Assembly (NCBI GenBank): GCA_964613155.1
Contig: CAZTHP010000041.1
Coordinates: forward strand, 1 to 22,937
DNA: 22,937 nucleotides
Source of the DNA: TWA4 sp964613155
GTDB lineage: Bacteria; Bacillota; Clostridia; Lachnospirales; Lachnospiraceae
Reading direction: 5' to 3'
The position numbers and the translations under genes were made by a program. Shown piece after piece: positions 15,434 through 22,626 of the stretch. The notes beneath the pieces were generated by a model. It was not told the DNA's origin. It ran no database searches and was given only the letters and a program-made list of their open reading frames with translations. How positions within the stretch are numbered: the stretch's first letter is position 1; each line of letters opens with the position of its first letter.

Positions 15434-15577
15434 GAGAGATTTGTTACATAGGACGATATAGCTGTGGTGGCAAACTGCAGCTTGGCAGTGAGAAGAACAC
15501 GCTTTGCGAGTGATACTCGTTAGGGCGGCAGTCGTCGGATCTTATGTGAGCATAGATTTGCTTCGTTACTCGCATAA

Positions 15578-15624
15578 AAAAGGCAAGGTATAAACAATCG
15601 GTTCGTGTTTGTACCTTGCCTTTT
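15578..15624. terminator. Bidirectional intrinsic terminator
   Basis: AAAAGGCAAGGTA (15578-15590) pairs perfectly with TACCTTGCCTTTT (15612-15624), a 13-bp stem over a 21-base loop, with A-runs on one side and T-runs on the other. It suits ending transcription from the plus-strand P-loop gene and from the minus-strand DUF378 gene. Confidence 0.85.
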
Positions 15625-15628
15625 CTGC

Positions 15629-15728
15629 GTATTGCTTGAATTTACTTAATCGTGTATTGCTTGAATTTACTTAATTGCGTATTGCTTGAATTTACTTGAT
15701 CGTGTATTGTTTCGATTCGTTAGCTTGT
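15629..15728. repeat. 25-base non-coding tandem repeat
   Basis: Units begin at 15629, 15654 and 15679, each GTATTGCTTGAATTTACTT plus six variable bases. A fourth, decayed copy begins at 15704. Spacing is exactly 25 bases. It lies outside any gene, beside the terminator and downstream of the DUF378 gene. Confidence 0.85.
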
Positions 15729-15815
15729 CTGTTTTTTAAATTTACTGGCTCATTTGCTTGTCTTGGTTACGTGATTTCTTTGCTCATTTAGTTGTTCGGC
15801 TTTCTTTAATGTGTT

Positions 15816-16031
15816 TTAGTCGTTTTCAGAAGCAGAGCGGATTCTTCCATAGGTACTGATCAGATAAATTCCGCATAAACCGACTGCGGCATAGATGATC
15901 CGGCTCAACCAGGTCATATTTCCGAATAACCAGGCAACGAGATTGAAATTAAAGAAACCAATAAGTCCCCAGTTTACACATCCAATGATTGCAATCGTCA
16001 AGATTGCGTAATCTACTCCTCTTGTATCCAT
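15816..16031 (-). CDS. DUF378 family small membrane protein
   Basis: A 71-residue protein with two transmembrane segments and the family hallmark VDYAILTIAIIGCVNWGLIG followed by FNLVAWLFG and a second hydrophobic span (RIIYAAVGLCGIYLIS). The function of the family is unknown. The start is ATG at 16031 (read leftward) because AGGAGGT lies five bases upstream on the minus strand; the open frame extends to 16199 but the extra 56 codons look non-conserved. It is convergent with the P-loop gene and divergent from the HlyD-like gene. Confidence 0.9.
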   Translation of the reverse strand: MDTRGVDYAILTIAIIGCVNWGLIGFFNFNLVAWLFGNMTWLSRIIYAAVGLCGIYLISTYGRIRSASEND

Positions 16032-16185
16032 ACAGACCTCCTGTTTTTTGAAACATTGCAGCAATTCAGCTTTTAGCGAATGATTTCCGTTTTTCTGAAT
16101 TACTTGAAAATAATTTTGCAGCTGCGAAAAGTACAGCTCTGGCTGAATGATTCCGCGTTGTTTAGGGATAGTATCGGCATGATGA

Positions 16186-16205
16186 GAAAAAATATACATT
16201 TTTTC
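16186..16205. promoter_or_regulatory. AT-rich dyad between divergent genes
   Basis: GAAAAAAT and ATTTTTTC form a perfect 8-bp inverted repeat around ATAC, ten bases upstream of the -35 box of the HlyD-like gene. It might be an operator. AT-rich dyads also arise by chance, so this is tentative. Confidence 0.3.
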
Positions 16206-16215
16206 AAGTAAATTC

Positions 16216-16244
16216 TTGAACTTTAGTTACGGATTCATTATAAT
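16216..16244 (+). promoter_or_regulatory. Sigma-A promoter for the HlyD-like gene
   Basis: TTGAAC at 16216-16221, a 17-base spacer and a perfect TATAAT at 16239-16244. The in-frame ATG at 16245 directly abuts the -10 and cannot be the start if this promoter is used, which supports the start at 16302. Confidence 0.8.
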
Positions 16245-16301
16245 ATGATGCAACAGTGGAAAAATGAAATAAGAGTGGAAGCAGCAGATAGGGAGATTAA
16301 G

Positions 16302-17660
16302 ATGAGAAAGAAAAAAACAAAGGTTCTGCGTCTCAAACAGTTTAATATTGTGCATTTGATCTTTTTTTTATTTTTTGTCTATATGGTGATTATAGTTGGA
16401 AAGTATATTGCAAAAGAAGATATAAAAGTTTGTGAAGTCACAGAAGGTTCTCTGACCAAGAATCATAATTATACCGGTTTGATCCTGCGAACAGAAACTT
16501 TGATGTATGCGGAGGAAGCAGGCTATATCAAATGTTATCTGAATGATGGAGATCGTGTGCAGAAGGACGGCACTGTTTTTGCACTTGCCAAGACGGAAGA
16601 TGCACTGAATGCAGCAGACAGCGGAGAGAATTCGATTACCGAGGAACAGTATCGTTCGTTACGAAAATATCTGAATTCTTTTACGACAAGGTACGGTGGG
16701 CAAAATTATACGGATGTATATACGTTTAAAGATCAGTTGATGACTACTTTGTATGGGATGGAGCAGCAAGAAGCAGAGGAGAATGAACAAGCTGCACTTT
16801 CTATGCAAAAAGCAGAAAAAAGTGGTGTCCTTTATTTTACGATGGACGGTTTGGAATCGCTGCAGGCGGATCAGATTACACGAAATACGATGGAAAAGAT
16901 TACATTTTCCAGTGCACGAATGCTGACAGGGGATGTGGTAGAAGCCGGTCAGGCGGTCTGTAAGATCATTTCGGATGAAACATGGGATATCTTAATTCCG
17001 ATTACCGAGGAAGATGCTATTTATTACGCTGACCAGACCAAAGCAAAACTGTATTTTGATGATATTGATACCGTGGTTACTGCGGATATTGAGATTTATA
17101 AAGATGCAGATGGTGCAGATCTGGCGCGGTTTACTTTGGATGATTATGTATCTTCATATGCGGCAGAGCGTTTCGTGAGTTTTCAGTTGATGAAAGACAT
17201 TACTTCGGGTCTGAAGGTTCCGAAAACCAGTGTTGTTTCGAATGAACTCTATGTCGTACCGATCGAGTATGCATATACGAAGAAGAAGGTGGGATTTGCG
17301 CAAAAAAAATCGCATTTCAAAGAGGAAAGTGTGGAGATGCTCACACCTTCGATTACATATAAGGATGATCAATATTACTATATTGAAGAATCTGAAATCG
17401 ATAGTGGTACGATCTTGTTAAAAATGGATGAAAACGGAAATGTCTTGGCAGATGCCCCGGAATTTCAAGTTCAGGAGAAAAAAATTCTGCAAGGGGTTTA
17501 CAATGTAAATAAAGGGTATGCTGTTTTTGAAGTAGTAGAAGTTTTAGAACAAAATGAATCGTATTGTATCATAAAAGGTGGCACAACGTATGGATTGGCA
17601 GTTTACGATCATATTGTTTTGAATGCATCTACGGTAGATGAAGACGATTTACTGTATTGA
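16302..17660 (+). CDS. Membrane-anchored HlyD-like (membrane fusion protein-type) protein
   Basis: A 452-residue protein with a basic cytoplasmic start (MRKKKTKVLRLKQF) and one transmembrane segment at about 16-37. A barrel-sandwich or biotinyl-lipoyl-like stretch follows (TGLILRTETLMYAEEAGYI and LNDGDRVQKDGTVFAL), then a mostly extracytoplasmic part resembling HlyD-family adaptors. No cognate ABC transporter gene is adjacent. In related Clostridia a protein of this type often precedes sepF, so a cell-division-associated role rather than efflux is plausible but is inference. ATG 16302 follows GGGAG by seven bases and lies about 50 bases after the expected transcription start. Confidence 0.75.
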   Translation: MRKKKTKVLRLKQFNIVHLIFFLFFVYMVIIVGKYIAKEDIKVCEVTEGSLTKNHNYTGLILRTETLMYAEEAGYIKCYLNDGDRVQKDGTVFALAKTEDALNAADSGENSITEEQYRSLRKYLNSFTTRYGGQNYTDVYTFKDQLMTTLYGMEQQEAEENEQAALSMQKAEKSGVLYFTMDGLESLQADQITRNTMEKITFSSARMLTGDVVEAGQAVCKIISDETWDILIPITEEDAIYYADQTKAKLYFDDIDTVVTADIEIYKDADGADLARFTLDDYVSSYAAERFVSFQLMKDITSGLKVPKTSVVSNELYVVPIEYAYTKKKVGFAQKKSHFKEESVEMLTPSITYKDDQYYYIEESEIDSGTILLKMDENGNVLADAPEFQVQEKKILQGVYNVNKGYAVFEVVEVLEQNESYCIIKGGTTYGLAVYDHIVLNASTVDEDDLLY

Positions 17661-17697
17661 TTTATAGTTATGAAGATGATTTACTGTGTTGATTTAT
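17639..17697 (+). repeat. 27-base direct duplication across the stop of the HlyD-like gene
   Basis: Bases 17639-17665 and 17671-17697 differ at only two positions and lie 32 bases apart. The first copy encodes the last codons and the TGA stop. The second lies in the intergenic space and runs into the -35 box of the next promoter. Confidence 0.85.
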
Positions 17698-17725
17698 TGA
17701 AAAATCGGATTAAGTATGTTATAGT
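17697..17725 (+). promoter_or_regulatory. Promoter for sepF
   Basis: TTGAAA at 17697-17702, a 17-base spacer and TATAGT at 17720-17725, about 50 bases before the chosen sepF start. It implies sepF can be transcribed independently of the HlyD-like gene. Confidence 0.7.
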
Positions 17726-17773
17726 AATATAGACTAAGCAGTCTCTATTCTCGTAATGATGAGAGGTTTTGGA

Positions 17774-18406
17774 ATGGCTAAAATGATGGATAGTATGTTT
17801 AAATTCTTCAAGCTTCCTTATGCTGATAATGAAGGATATGAGGAAGGGGAAGAAGATGATTTGTATGAGGCACCCGTAAAGAAAGAAGTAAAAAATACAA
17901 AAAGTACGGATAAATTGGAAAAAGAAGATGAGGGAGAAAGCTTTCGCAGGAATACTACAGGGAAAACAGCAACAGCTCGTGAGACAAGCTGGCAGTCAAA
18001 AACAGATTCGTCTCAGACGGAGAGTTTTTTTGCAAATTCCAATTCTAGAGTAGGAAGATCTGCAAATCGTCCGTTTTCCAATGTGTCGGTGGTCAAAGGA
18101 GAAAGTAATATGGAATCTGAGATCGTTTCAATTCGACCGAAGGATGATAGTGCGAGACGCGAAATTGGCGACAATTTGCTGCAGGGAAAAACCGTTTTGA
18201 TCAATATGGAAAGTTTAGAAGTTTCTGAAAAACAGCGGATTATTGATTTTACCTATGGTGTTTGTTTTGCCATTCATGGAACGATGCATTTTCCTTCTAA
18301 ATACATCGTGGTTGCAGCACCTCATGAAGTTTCCTTGAGCGGAGAATATGAGGATTTGGAGGAAGCTTCCAAGCATTCCGATGTAAAACCACGGTTCGAA
18401 TATTAA
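17774..18406 (+). CDS. sepF: Cell division protein SepF
   Basis: SepF bundles FtsZ filaments and anchors them to the membrane. The 210-residue protein has an N-terminal amphipathic helix (MAKMMDSMFKFFKLP) for membrane binding, then a long acidic and Ser/Thr-rich linker (about 20-115). The conserved SepF globular domain at the C-terminus shows EIVSIRPKDDSARREI, GKTVLINMESL and RIIDFTYGVCFAIHG. The linker makes it longer than the roughly 150 residues of B. subtilis SepF. I start at ATG 17774, seven bases after GAGAGG; the ORF is open from 17756. The expected neighbours yggS/ylmE, ylmG, ylmH and divIVA are missing; aroB follows instead. Confidence 0.93.
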   Translation: MAKMMDSMFKFFKLPYADNEGYEEGEEDDLYEAPVKKEVKNTKSTDKLEKEDEGESFRRNTTGKTATARETSWQSKTDSSQTESFFANSNSRVGRSANRPFSNVSVVKGESNMESEIVSIRPKDDSARREIGDNLLQGKTVLINMESLEVSEKQRIIDFTYGVCFAIHGTMHFPSKYIVVAAPHEVSLSGEYEDLEEASKHSDVKPRFEY

Positions 18407-18432
18407 AAGACGAAATATTAAAATTTTGAAGG

Positions 18433-18458
18433 AAGCAAACGGCGGTCGCTGTTTGCTT
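18433..18458 (+). terminator. Hairpin between sepF and aroB (terminator or attenuator-like)
   Basis: AAGCAAACGGC pairs with GCTGTTTGCTT around a four-base GGTC loop, an 11-bp stem including one G-T pair. The 3' arm is followed only by TCTCC, so it is a weak terminator at best. It sits 22 bases before the aroB ATG and could damp readthrough or influence aroB translation. Confidence 0.5.
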
Positions 18459-18479
18459 TCTCCAGTTCAGGAGGTTAAG

Positions 18480-19568
18480 ATGATTACAGTACATGATAAA
18501 GGAAAGCCGATTTATAATATTTATATTGAAGACAATTACAGTGCTTTAAAACAAGCATTTTTAAGTTTTGAGGATCCTGCTGTTCGAAAAGTTTGCATTG
18601 TAACGGAAACGACAGTAGCTCCCTTTTATTTAGAAACTGTGAAACAAATTGCGGCGTCCTGTTTTGGAACGGTGACTTCCTTTGTTTTTCCTGCCGGCGA
18701 AGCACATAAAAATTTAGATACAGTTCAAGATCTCTATGAGCATTTGATTCAAAATCATTTTGAACGAAAGGATATGCTGATCGCATTAGGAGGCGGTGTT
18801 ACAGGTGATTTAACCGGTTATGCTGCGGCAACTTATTTGCGGGGTATTTCCTTTATCCAATTACCGACTACGTTGCTTTCTCAGGTAGACAGCAGTATTG
18901 GCGGGAAAACGGGTGTGGATTTTAAAGCCTATAAAAATATGGTAGGAGCGTTTCACCAGCCAGCTCTTGTGTACATCAATCTGGATACATTAAGAACGCT
19001 GACACAGAAGCAGTATTGCGAAGGGATGGGAGAGATCATCAAGCATGCTTTGATTCGGGATGCAGCGTATCGGACTTGGCTTTCTGAGCACATGGATGCG
19101 ATTTTGAAGCGTGAGGGAGCTGCCTGCCGAAAGATGATTGAAATCAGCTGTGAAATTAAGCGTAAGGTAGTGGAGAATGATCCCAAAGAACAGGGGGAAC
19201 GCGCACTGCTGAATTTTGGTCATACTTTAGGTCATGCGGTTGAAAAAGTCAGTCATTTCAGACTTCTTCATGGAGAGTGTGTAGCATTGGGTTGTGTGGC
19301 TGCTTCCTGGATTTCCTGGCAGCGGGGAATGCTGACACAGGAGCAATATCAAGAAATCCGTACCTTGTTTGAGAAATCCGGTTTACCGATTTTCGTTCAG
19401 GATATCAGTCTAAGCGATGCGATGGAAGCCATTAAGCATGATAAAAAGATGGAAGCTGGCAAAGTGAAATTTATCCTGCTGCAGCAGCCTGGAGAAGCCG
19501 TGATCGATCAAACCGTAACGGCAGAGGAAATGGAGTGTGCGCTGCGGGAAATTTTAGAAGGAAGATAA
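18480..19568 (+). CDS. aroB: 3-dehydroquinate synthase AroB
   Basis: AroB converts DAHP to 3-dehydroquinate in the shikimate pathway, using NAD+ and a divalent metal. The 362-residue protein shows the NAD-binding GGGVTGDLTGYAAATYLRG, the LPTTLLSQVDSSIGGKTGVD stretch, and the metal ligands Glu in GMGEIIKHALI, His in NFGHTLGHAVE and His in LLHGECVALG. Length is normal. ATG 18480 follows AGGAGG by five bases; the ORF is open from TTG 18426, which lies inside the hairpin region. It sits alone among division and lipoprotein genes, with no other aro gene nearby. lspA begins 13 bases later. Confidence 0.97.
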   Translation: MITVHDKGKPIYNIYIEDNYSALKQAFLSFEDPAVRKVCIVTETTVAPFYLETVKQIAASCFGTVTSFVFPAGEAHKNLDTVQDLYEHLIQNHFERKDMLIALGGGVTGDLTGYAAATYLRGISFIQLPTTLLSQVDSSIGGKTGVDFKAYKNMVGAFHQPALVYINLDTLRTLTQKQYCEGMGEIIKHALIRDAAYRTWLSEHMDAILKREGAACRKMIEISCEIKRKVVENDPKEQGERALLNFGHTLGHAVEKVSHFRLLHGECVALGCVAASWISWQRGMLTQEQYQEIRTLFEKSGLPIFVQDISLSDAMEAIKHDKKMEAGKVKFILLQQPGEAVIDQTVTAEEMECALREILEGR

Positions 19569-19581
19569 GAAGGAAGATTAG

Positions 19582-20115
19582 ATGAATAAAAAGAATCAAA
19601 TAAAACACGTTCTGTGGGCAGCACTCTTTTTGCTGATCTTAGTGATCGTAGATCAGGGAACTAAAAAATTGGCACTCCACTATTTGTACAAGCAAGAGCC
19701 GATTGAAATTCTTCCTGGAATCTTTGAACTGCATTTTTTGGTCAATCGTGGTGCCGCTTTTGGAATTTTGCAAAATCATCCCTATTTTTTTGCCGGAATT
19801 ACTGTGATCGTCTTAATAGCACTGATTTATATATATGGCAAGATACCGTTCGAAAAGCGTTATACGCCGCTGCGTGTTCTTTTTGTTTTATTAATGGCAG
19901 GTGCGGTCGGAAATTTTATCGATCGGATTTTGCAGGGATATGTAATTGACTTTTTCTATTTTAAATGGATTGATTTTCCGATTTTCAATGTAGCAGATTG
20001 TTATGTTGTGATTTCCGTAATTTTATTGGTCTGCACTCTGCTTTTTTATTACAAAGACGAGGAAGTGGATATGCTGATGGAAGAAATTTGGCCGAGCAGG
20101 AGGCAGGATGGATGA
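19582..20115 (+). CDS. lspA: Lipoprotein signal peptidase (SPase II)
   Basis: LspA is an aspartyl membrane protease that removes signal peptides from prolipoproteins after lipidation. The 177-residue protein has four transmembrane segments and the family motifs VDQGTK, VNRGAAFGIL, GNFIDR (Asp114) and FNVADCYV (Asp139), the last two carrying the catalytic aspartates. A short charged cytoplasmic tail (YYKDEEVDMLMEEIW) follows the last segment. GGAAG precedes ATG 19582. The stop codon overlaps the next start (ATGA), the usual lspA-rluD arrangement in Firmicutes. Confidence 0.96.
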   Translation: MNKKNQIKHVLWAALFLLILVIVDQGTKKLALHYLYKQEPIEILPGIFELHFLVNRGAAFGILQNHPYFFAGITVIVLIALIYIYGKIPFEKRYTPLRVLFVLLMAGAVGNFIDRILQGYVIDFFYFKWIDFPIFNVADCYVVISVILLVCTLLFYYKDEEVDMLMEEIWPSRRQDG

Positions 20116-21038
20116 ATTCTTATTGTTTTTTAGCTGATCAGGCAGCGGACAATGAACGGATTGATAAGTATCTTACGCTGTATCTGCAAAAGCATTCTCG
20201 TTCTTTTTTGCAGAAATTGATCAAAGATCAGCAGGTTTTTGTAAATGGAAAACCGGTGAAAAGCAATTATCGGTTGCGAGAAGAAGATCGAATTGAATTA
20301 ACTGTACCGGAGCCATTGCAGACCGATATTCTTCCAGAGGATCTGCAATTGGAAATTGTGTATGAAGATGAAGATTTACTGGTTGTCAACAAACCCAAGG
20401 GAATGGTTGTACACCCTTCTGCGGGTCATGCTTCTGGTACGCTTGTCAATGGTCTGATGTTTCATTGCAAGGATCATTTGTCTGGAATTAATGGTGTTTT
20501 GCGTCCAGGTATCGTACACCGGATCGACAAAGATACCACAGGGCTTTTAATCGTCTGCAAAAATGATTCGGCGCATCGCAGTATTGCCGAACAATTAAAG
20601 GAACACTCCATCACACGCCGTTACCGTGCTTTAGTAAAAGGTCGTTTCAAGGATTCTGAAGGAACGATTGATGCGCCGATTGGCAGAAATCCTTCCAATC
20701 GCTTGAAAATGGCTGTCAATGAGCAGAACGGTAAACAAGCGGTGACACATTATCGTGTTTTAGAAGAATTTAAGGATTGTACGTATGTAGAATGTCGTTT
20801 GGAGACGGGAAGAACGCACCAGATTCGTGTGCATATGTCGAGTATTGGTCATCCGCTTTTAGGCGATGTCTTATATGGAGGTCCAGCTGTAAAAAAAGTA
20901 GAAGGCCAGATGCTCCATGCTAAGGTGATTGGCTTTATTCATCCGCGAACCGGAGAGTATCTGGAATTTGATTCGGAATTGCCCTTGTATTATCAGGAAA
21001 TTCTAGAAAAACTGCAAAAAGGAATTTTTAGAATTTAA
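20112..21038 (+). CDS. rluD: RluA-family 23S rRNA pseudouridine synthase (RluD-like)
   Basis: Converts specific uridines in large-subunit rRNA to pseudouridine. The 308-residue protein has an N-terminal S4 RNA-binding domain (about residues 12-70, with RSFLQKLIKDQQVFVNGK) and the catalytic domain with HRIDKDTTGL, where Asp139 is the nucleophile, and GRTHQIRVHM. I start at ATG 20112, overlapping the lspA stop and preceded by AGGAGG; the open frame runs further upstream inside lspA. Exact target uridines cannot be told from sequence; Firmicute lspA-linked members are usually called RluD or YlyB. Confidence 0.93.
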   Translation: MNSYCFLADQAADNERIDKYLTLYLQKHSRSFLQKLIKDQQVFVNGKPVKSNYRLREEDRIELTVPEPLQTDILPEDLQLEIVYEDEDLLVVNKPKGMVVHPSAGHASGTLVNGLMFHCKDHLSGINGVLRPGIVHRIDKDTTGLLIVCKNDSAHRSIAEQLKEHSITRRYRALVKGRFKDSEGTIDAPIGRNPSNRLKMAVNEQNGKQAVTHYRVLEEFKDCTYVECRLETGRTHQIRVHMSSIGHPLLGDVLYGGPAVKKVEGQMLHAKVIGFIHPRTGEYLEFDSELPLYYQEILEKLQKGIFRI

Positions 21039-21146
21039 AAAACGAAAATATAAAAATAAAAAACGTATAAAGTCATTCCTTCTGGAGATACTGGGAATGT
21101 CAGATTCGAAAACATGGCAATAGGAGCTGCTTTTAGGTGTCCTTTC

Positions 21147-21161
21147 CTTGCAGATTGCAAG
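21147..21161. repeat. Small perfect hairpin upstream of the repeat protein gene
   Basis: CTTGCA and TGCAAG form a 6-bp stem over a GAT loop, 44 bases before the start codon. It may be a leader structure. No clear promoter is visible between 21039 and 21204, although CATTCC/GGAATG at 21075-21100 could form another weak stem. Confidence 0.3.
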
Positions 21162-21204
21162 TACGATGTTTTGGACAGACCTGAATGAGAGAAGGAGAGT
21201 TTTT

Positions 21205-21579
21205 ATGGCAAATTACGATAAGAATACCAAGAAAGAATACAACGCGTATCAAAAAAATGCAGAGGAGCAGAAGCAGGCAAAAAATGGTATAGGATCCAAT
21301 CGCCAGAATTGCATGAATGAAAGCAATTCTACAAACAGCCGGAATGCTGCAAATGAAAGCAATCGTTCGAACAATCGAAATGCAGAGAACGAAAGTAACT
21401 GTGGCAACAGCCGAAATGCCGCAAATGAAAGCAATCGTTCGAACAGTCGAAATGCAAAGAATGAGAGTAATTGCAGCAACGACCGAAATGCAGAGAACGA
21501 AAGTAACTGTGGCAACAGTCGAAATGTCGCAAATAAAAGCAATTCTGCAAACAGCCAAAATTGCCGAAATAAAAAATAA
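21205..21579 (+). CDS. Asn/Ser-rich 12-residue-repeat protein, unknown function
   Basis: A 124-residue protein. The N-terminus MANYDKNTKKEYNAYQKN is charged and non-repetitive. From about residue 36 on there are roughly seven 12-residue repeats of the form RNAxNESNxxNS, with Cys, Arg or Thr at the variable sites. It is strongly hydrophilic, probably disordered, and has no signal peptide or membrane segment. Cysteines recur in every second or third unit. ATG 21205 follows GGAGAG, and a strong terminator follows the gene. Because the DNA period is a multiple of three, other frames on both strands are also open; the ribosome binding site and terminator favour this one. Asn-rich short proteins occur among spore proteins of Clostridia, but nothing here proves that. 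Confidence 0.75.
   Translation: MANYDKNTKKEYNAYQKNAEEQKQAKNGIGSNRQNCMNESNSTNSRNAANESNRSNNRNAENESNCGNSRNAANESNRSNSRNAKNESNCSNDRNAENESNCGNSRNVANKSNSANSQNCRNKK
21316..21555 (+). repeat. 36-base coding tandem repeat array
   Basis: About seven degenerate 36-base units encode RNAxNESNxxNS. Alternating subtypes (NRS-type and NCG-type) suggest a 72-base higher-order unit that has itself been duplicated; for example AATGCAGAGAACGAAAG recurs at two places 108 bases apart. Confidence 0.85.
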
Positions 21580-21603
21580 AGGCAGCTATTTGGAGAGTAT
21601 GTG

Positions 21604-21640
21604 CCACCGCAGTGTGAAACTGCGGTGGTTTTTCTTTTTT
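21604..21640 (+). terminator. Strong intrinsic terminator after the repeat protein gene
   Basis: CCACCGCAG (21604-21612) and CTGCGGTGG (21620-21628) form a perfect GC-rich 9-bp stem over a 7-base loop, followed by a long T tract. This is a textbook rho-independent terminator. Confidence 0.93.
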
Positions 21641-21784
21641 GATTTTTTACTATTTCTGGAAAAATGTGTCGTATTATGGTTTTGTTTTGAGGATAGTATA
21701 GTCCTTATCAGATTTAAAAAGGAAATGGAAGCCAAATAAGAAAAAGTATCATATGTTATAAAAAAGAGACGATACGGGGTTTTT

Positions 21785-22537
21785 ATGGAATATCGATATC
21801 GTTTGCCAATTCCCCAAGGCGTATACGGAAGAGGCGTTACGGTTGCAATTTTAGATACGGGAATTGCCAATCATCCGGATTTTAAAAATCGAATCTTGCT
21901 CTTTAAAGATTTTGTTAATAAAAAACAAGTGCTGTATGATGACAATGGACATGGAACACACGTAGCCGGAATCTTAGGAGGCAGCGGTTTTTTAAGCCGG
22001 AAAAGCTGCTGCGGTATGGCACCAGCGGTTCAAATGGTCATTTTAAAGGTATTGGATCAGAATGGAAATGGTAGTTTGAAACATGTTTTGAAAGCTTTGG
22101 ACTGGCTGAATGCGAATCGGGAAAAATATCAGATTCGGATTGTAAATATTTCCATTGGAACGCTGCCAGATCGAGAGACAGATGAGGGTTCGCTGCTAAT
22201 GAAGAAAATAGATTATTTATGGGAGCAAAATATTTGTATTTTCGCAGCAGCAGGGAATGCAGGTCCTGCAAAAGGAAGTATTACCAGTCCGGGGATTAAT
22301 CGAAAGATTATTACTGTGGGGTGCTGTGATCCTTTTCCGGTGTTGGAGCATGGAACGAAAATTAAAATGCGCTATCCCAGTCGTGGACCGGTTTTGCATA
22401 ATTGTGTGATGAAGCCGGAAGTTGTTGCTTATGGAAAAGAGATTTTATCGTGTAATTATCGTTATTTAGAAGGGCAAAAAGCGTATATTCGAAAAAGCGG
22501 AACTTCTATGGCAGTACCCATGGTAGCAAAAATGTAA
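21785..22537 (+). pseudogene. Subtilisin-like (S8) serine protease, truncated after the catalytic serine
   Basis: A 250-residue S8 peptidase with the complete triad: Asp24 in AILDTGI, His56 in GHGTHVAG and Ser241 in SGTSMAVP, plus the oxyanion Asn in AAAGNAGP. No signal peptide is present, so it resembles intracellular subtilases. The reading stops nine residues after the serine (MAVPMVAKM). Family members continue through the buried helix that carries GTSMA-x-P-x-VAG and beyond, so the C-terminal part is missing and the product is probably inactive or unstable. The sequence after about 22525 is AT-rich and non-coding. Ninety bases past the stop, a serine recombinase ends on the opposite strand, suggesting that an integrated element split the gene. 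GGGG seven bases before ATG 21785 is the ribosome binding site. Confidence 0.8.
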
Positions 22538-22626
22538 CGCGAAAAGGTTAAAAAAATATAGGAAAATATGAGAAAACTGTATAGAAATTAATCAAATCGC
22601 CTTGTCTTTTCTTATATTTCGGAGTA
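22525..22626. mobile_element. Probable boundary of an integrated element (attachment-site region)
   Basis: Between the point where the protease stops resembling its family (near 22525) and the recombinase stop codon at 22627-22629 lies an AT-rich stretch of about 100 bases. Large serine recombinases usually lie at one end of their element beside the attachment site, so a junction is expected here. I cannot define the core sequence without the other end. Confidence 0.5.

Larger units (their letters stand above)
15434..15815. other. Gene-free stretch between two convergent genes
   Basis: No credible reading frame in 382 bases. It contains a set of possible alternative stems (about 15460-15577), a strong bidirectional terminator (15578-15624), a 25-base tandem repeat (15629-15728) and a T-rich remainder (15729-15815) in which I recognise nothing. 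Confidence 0.7.

Noticed and set aside
15629..15728. CRISPR array
   Set aside because: The 25-base units are directly adjacent, with no unique spacers between them, so this is a simple tandem repeat.
16032..16199. N-terminal extension of the DUF378 protein to 127 residues
   Set aside because: A strong AGGAGGT sits five bases before the internal ATG at 16031, and the extension does not resemble the compact family.
21133..21558. Long minus-strand reading frame opposite the Asn-rich repeat gene
   Set aside because: It is open only because the 36-base repeat keeps stop codons out of several frames. It lacks a ribosome binding site and gives a biased Ile/Cys/Val-rich product.
21317..21739. Second plus-strand frame through the same repeat, 140 codons
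   Set aside because: It shares the repeat artefact, runs through the strong terminator at 21604-21640 and has no ribosome binding site.
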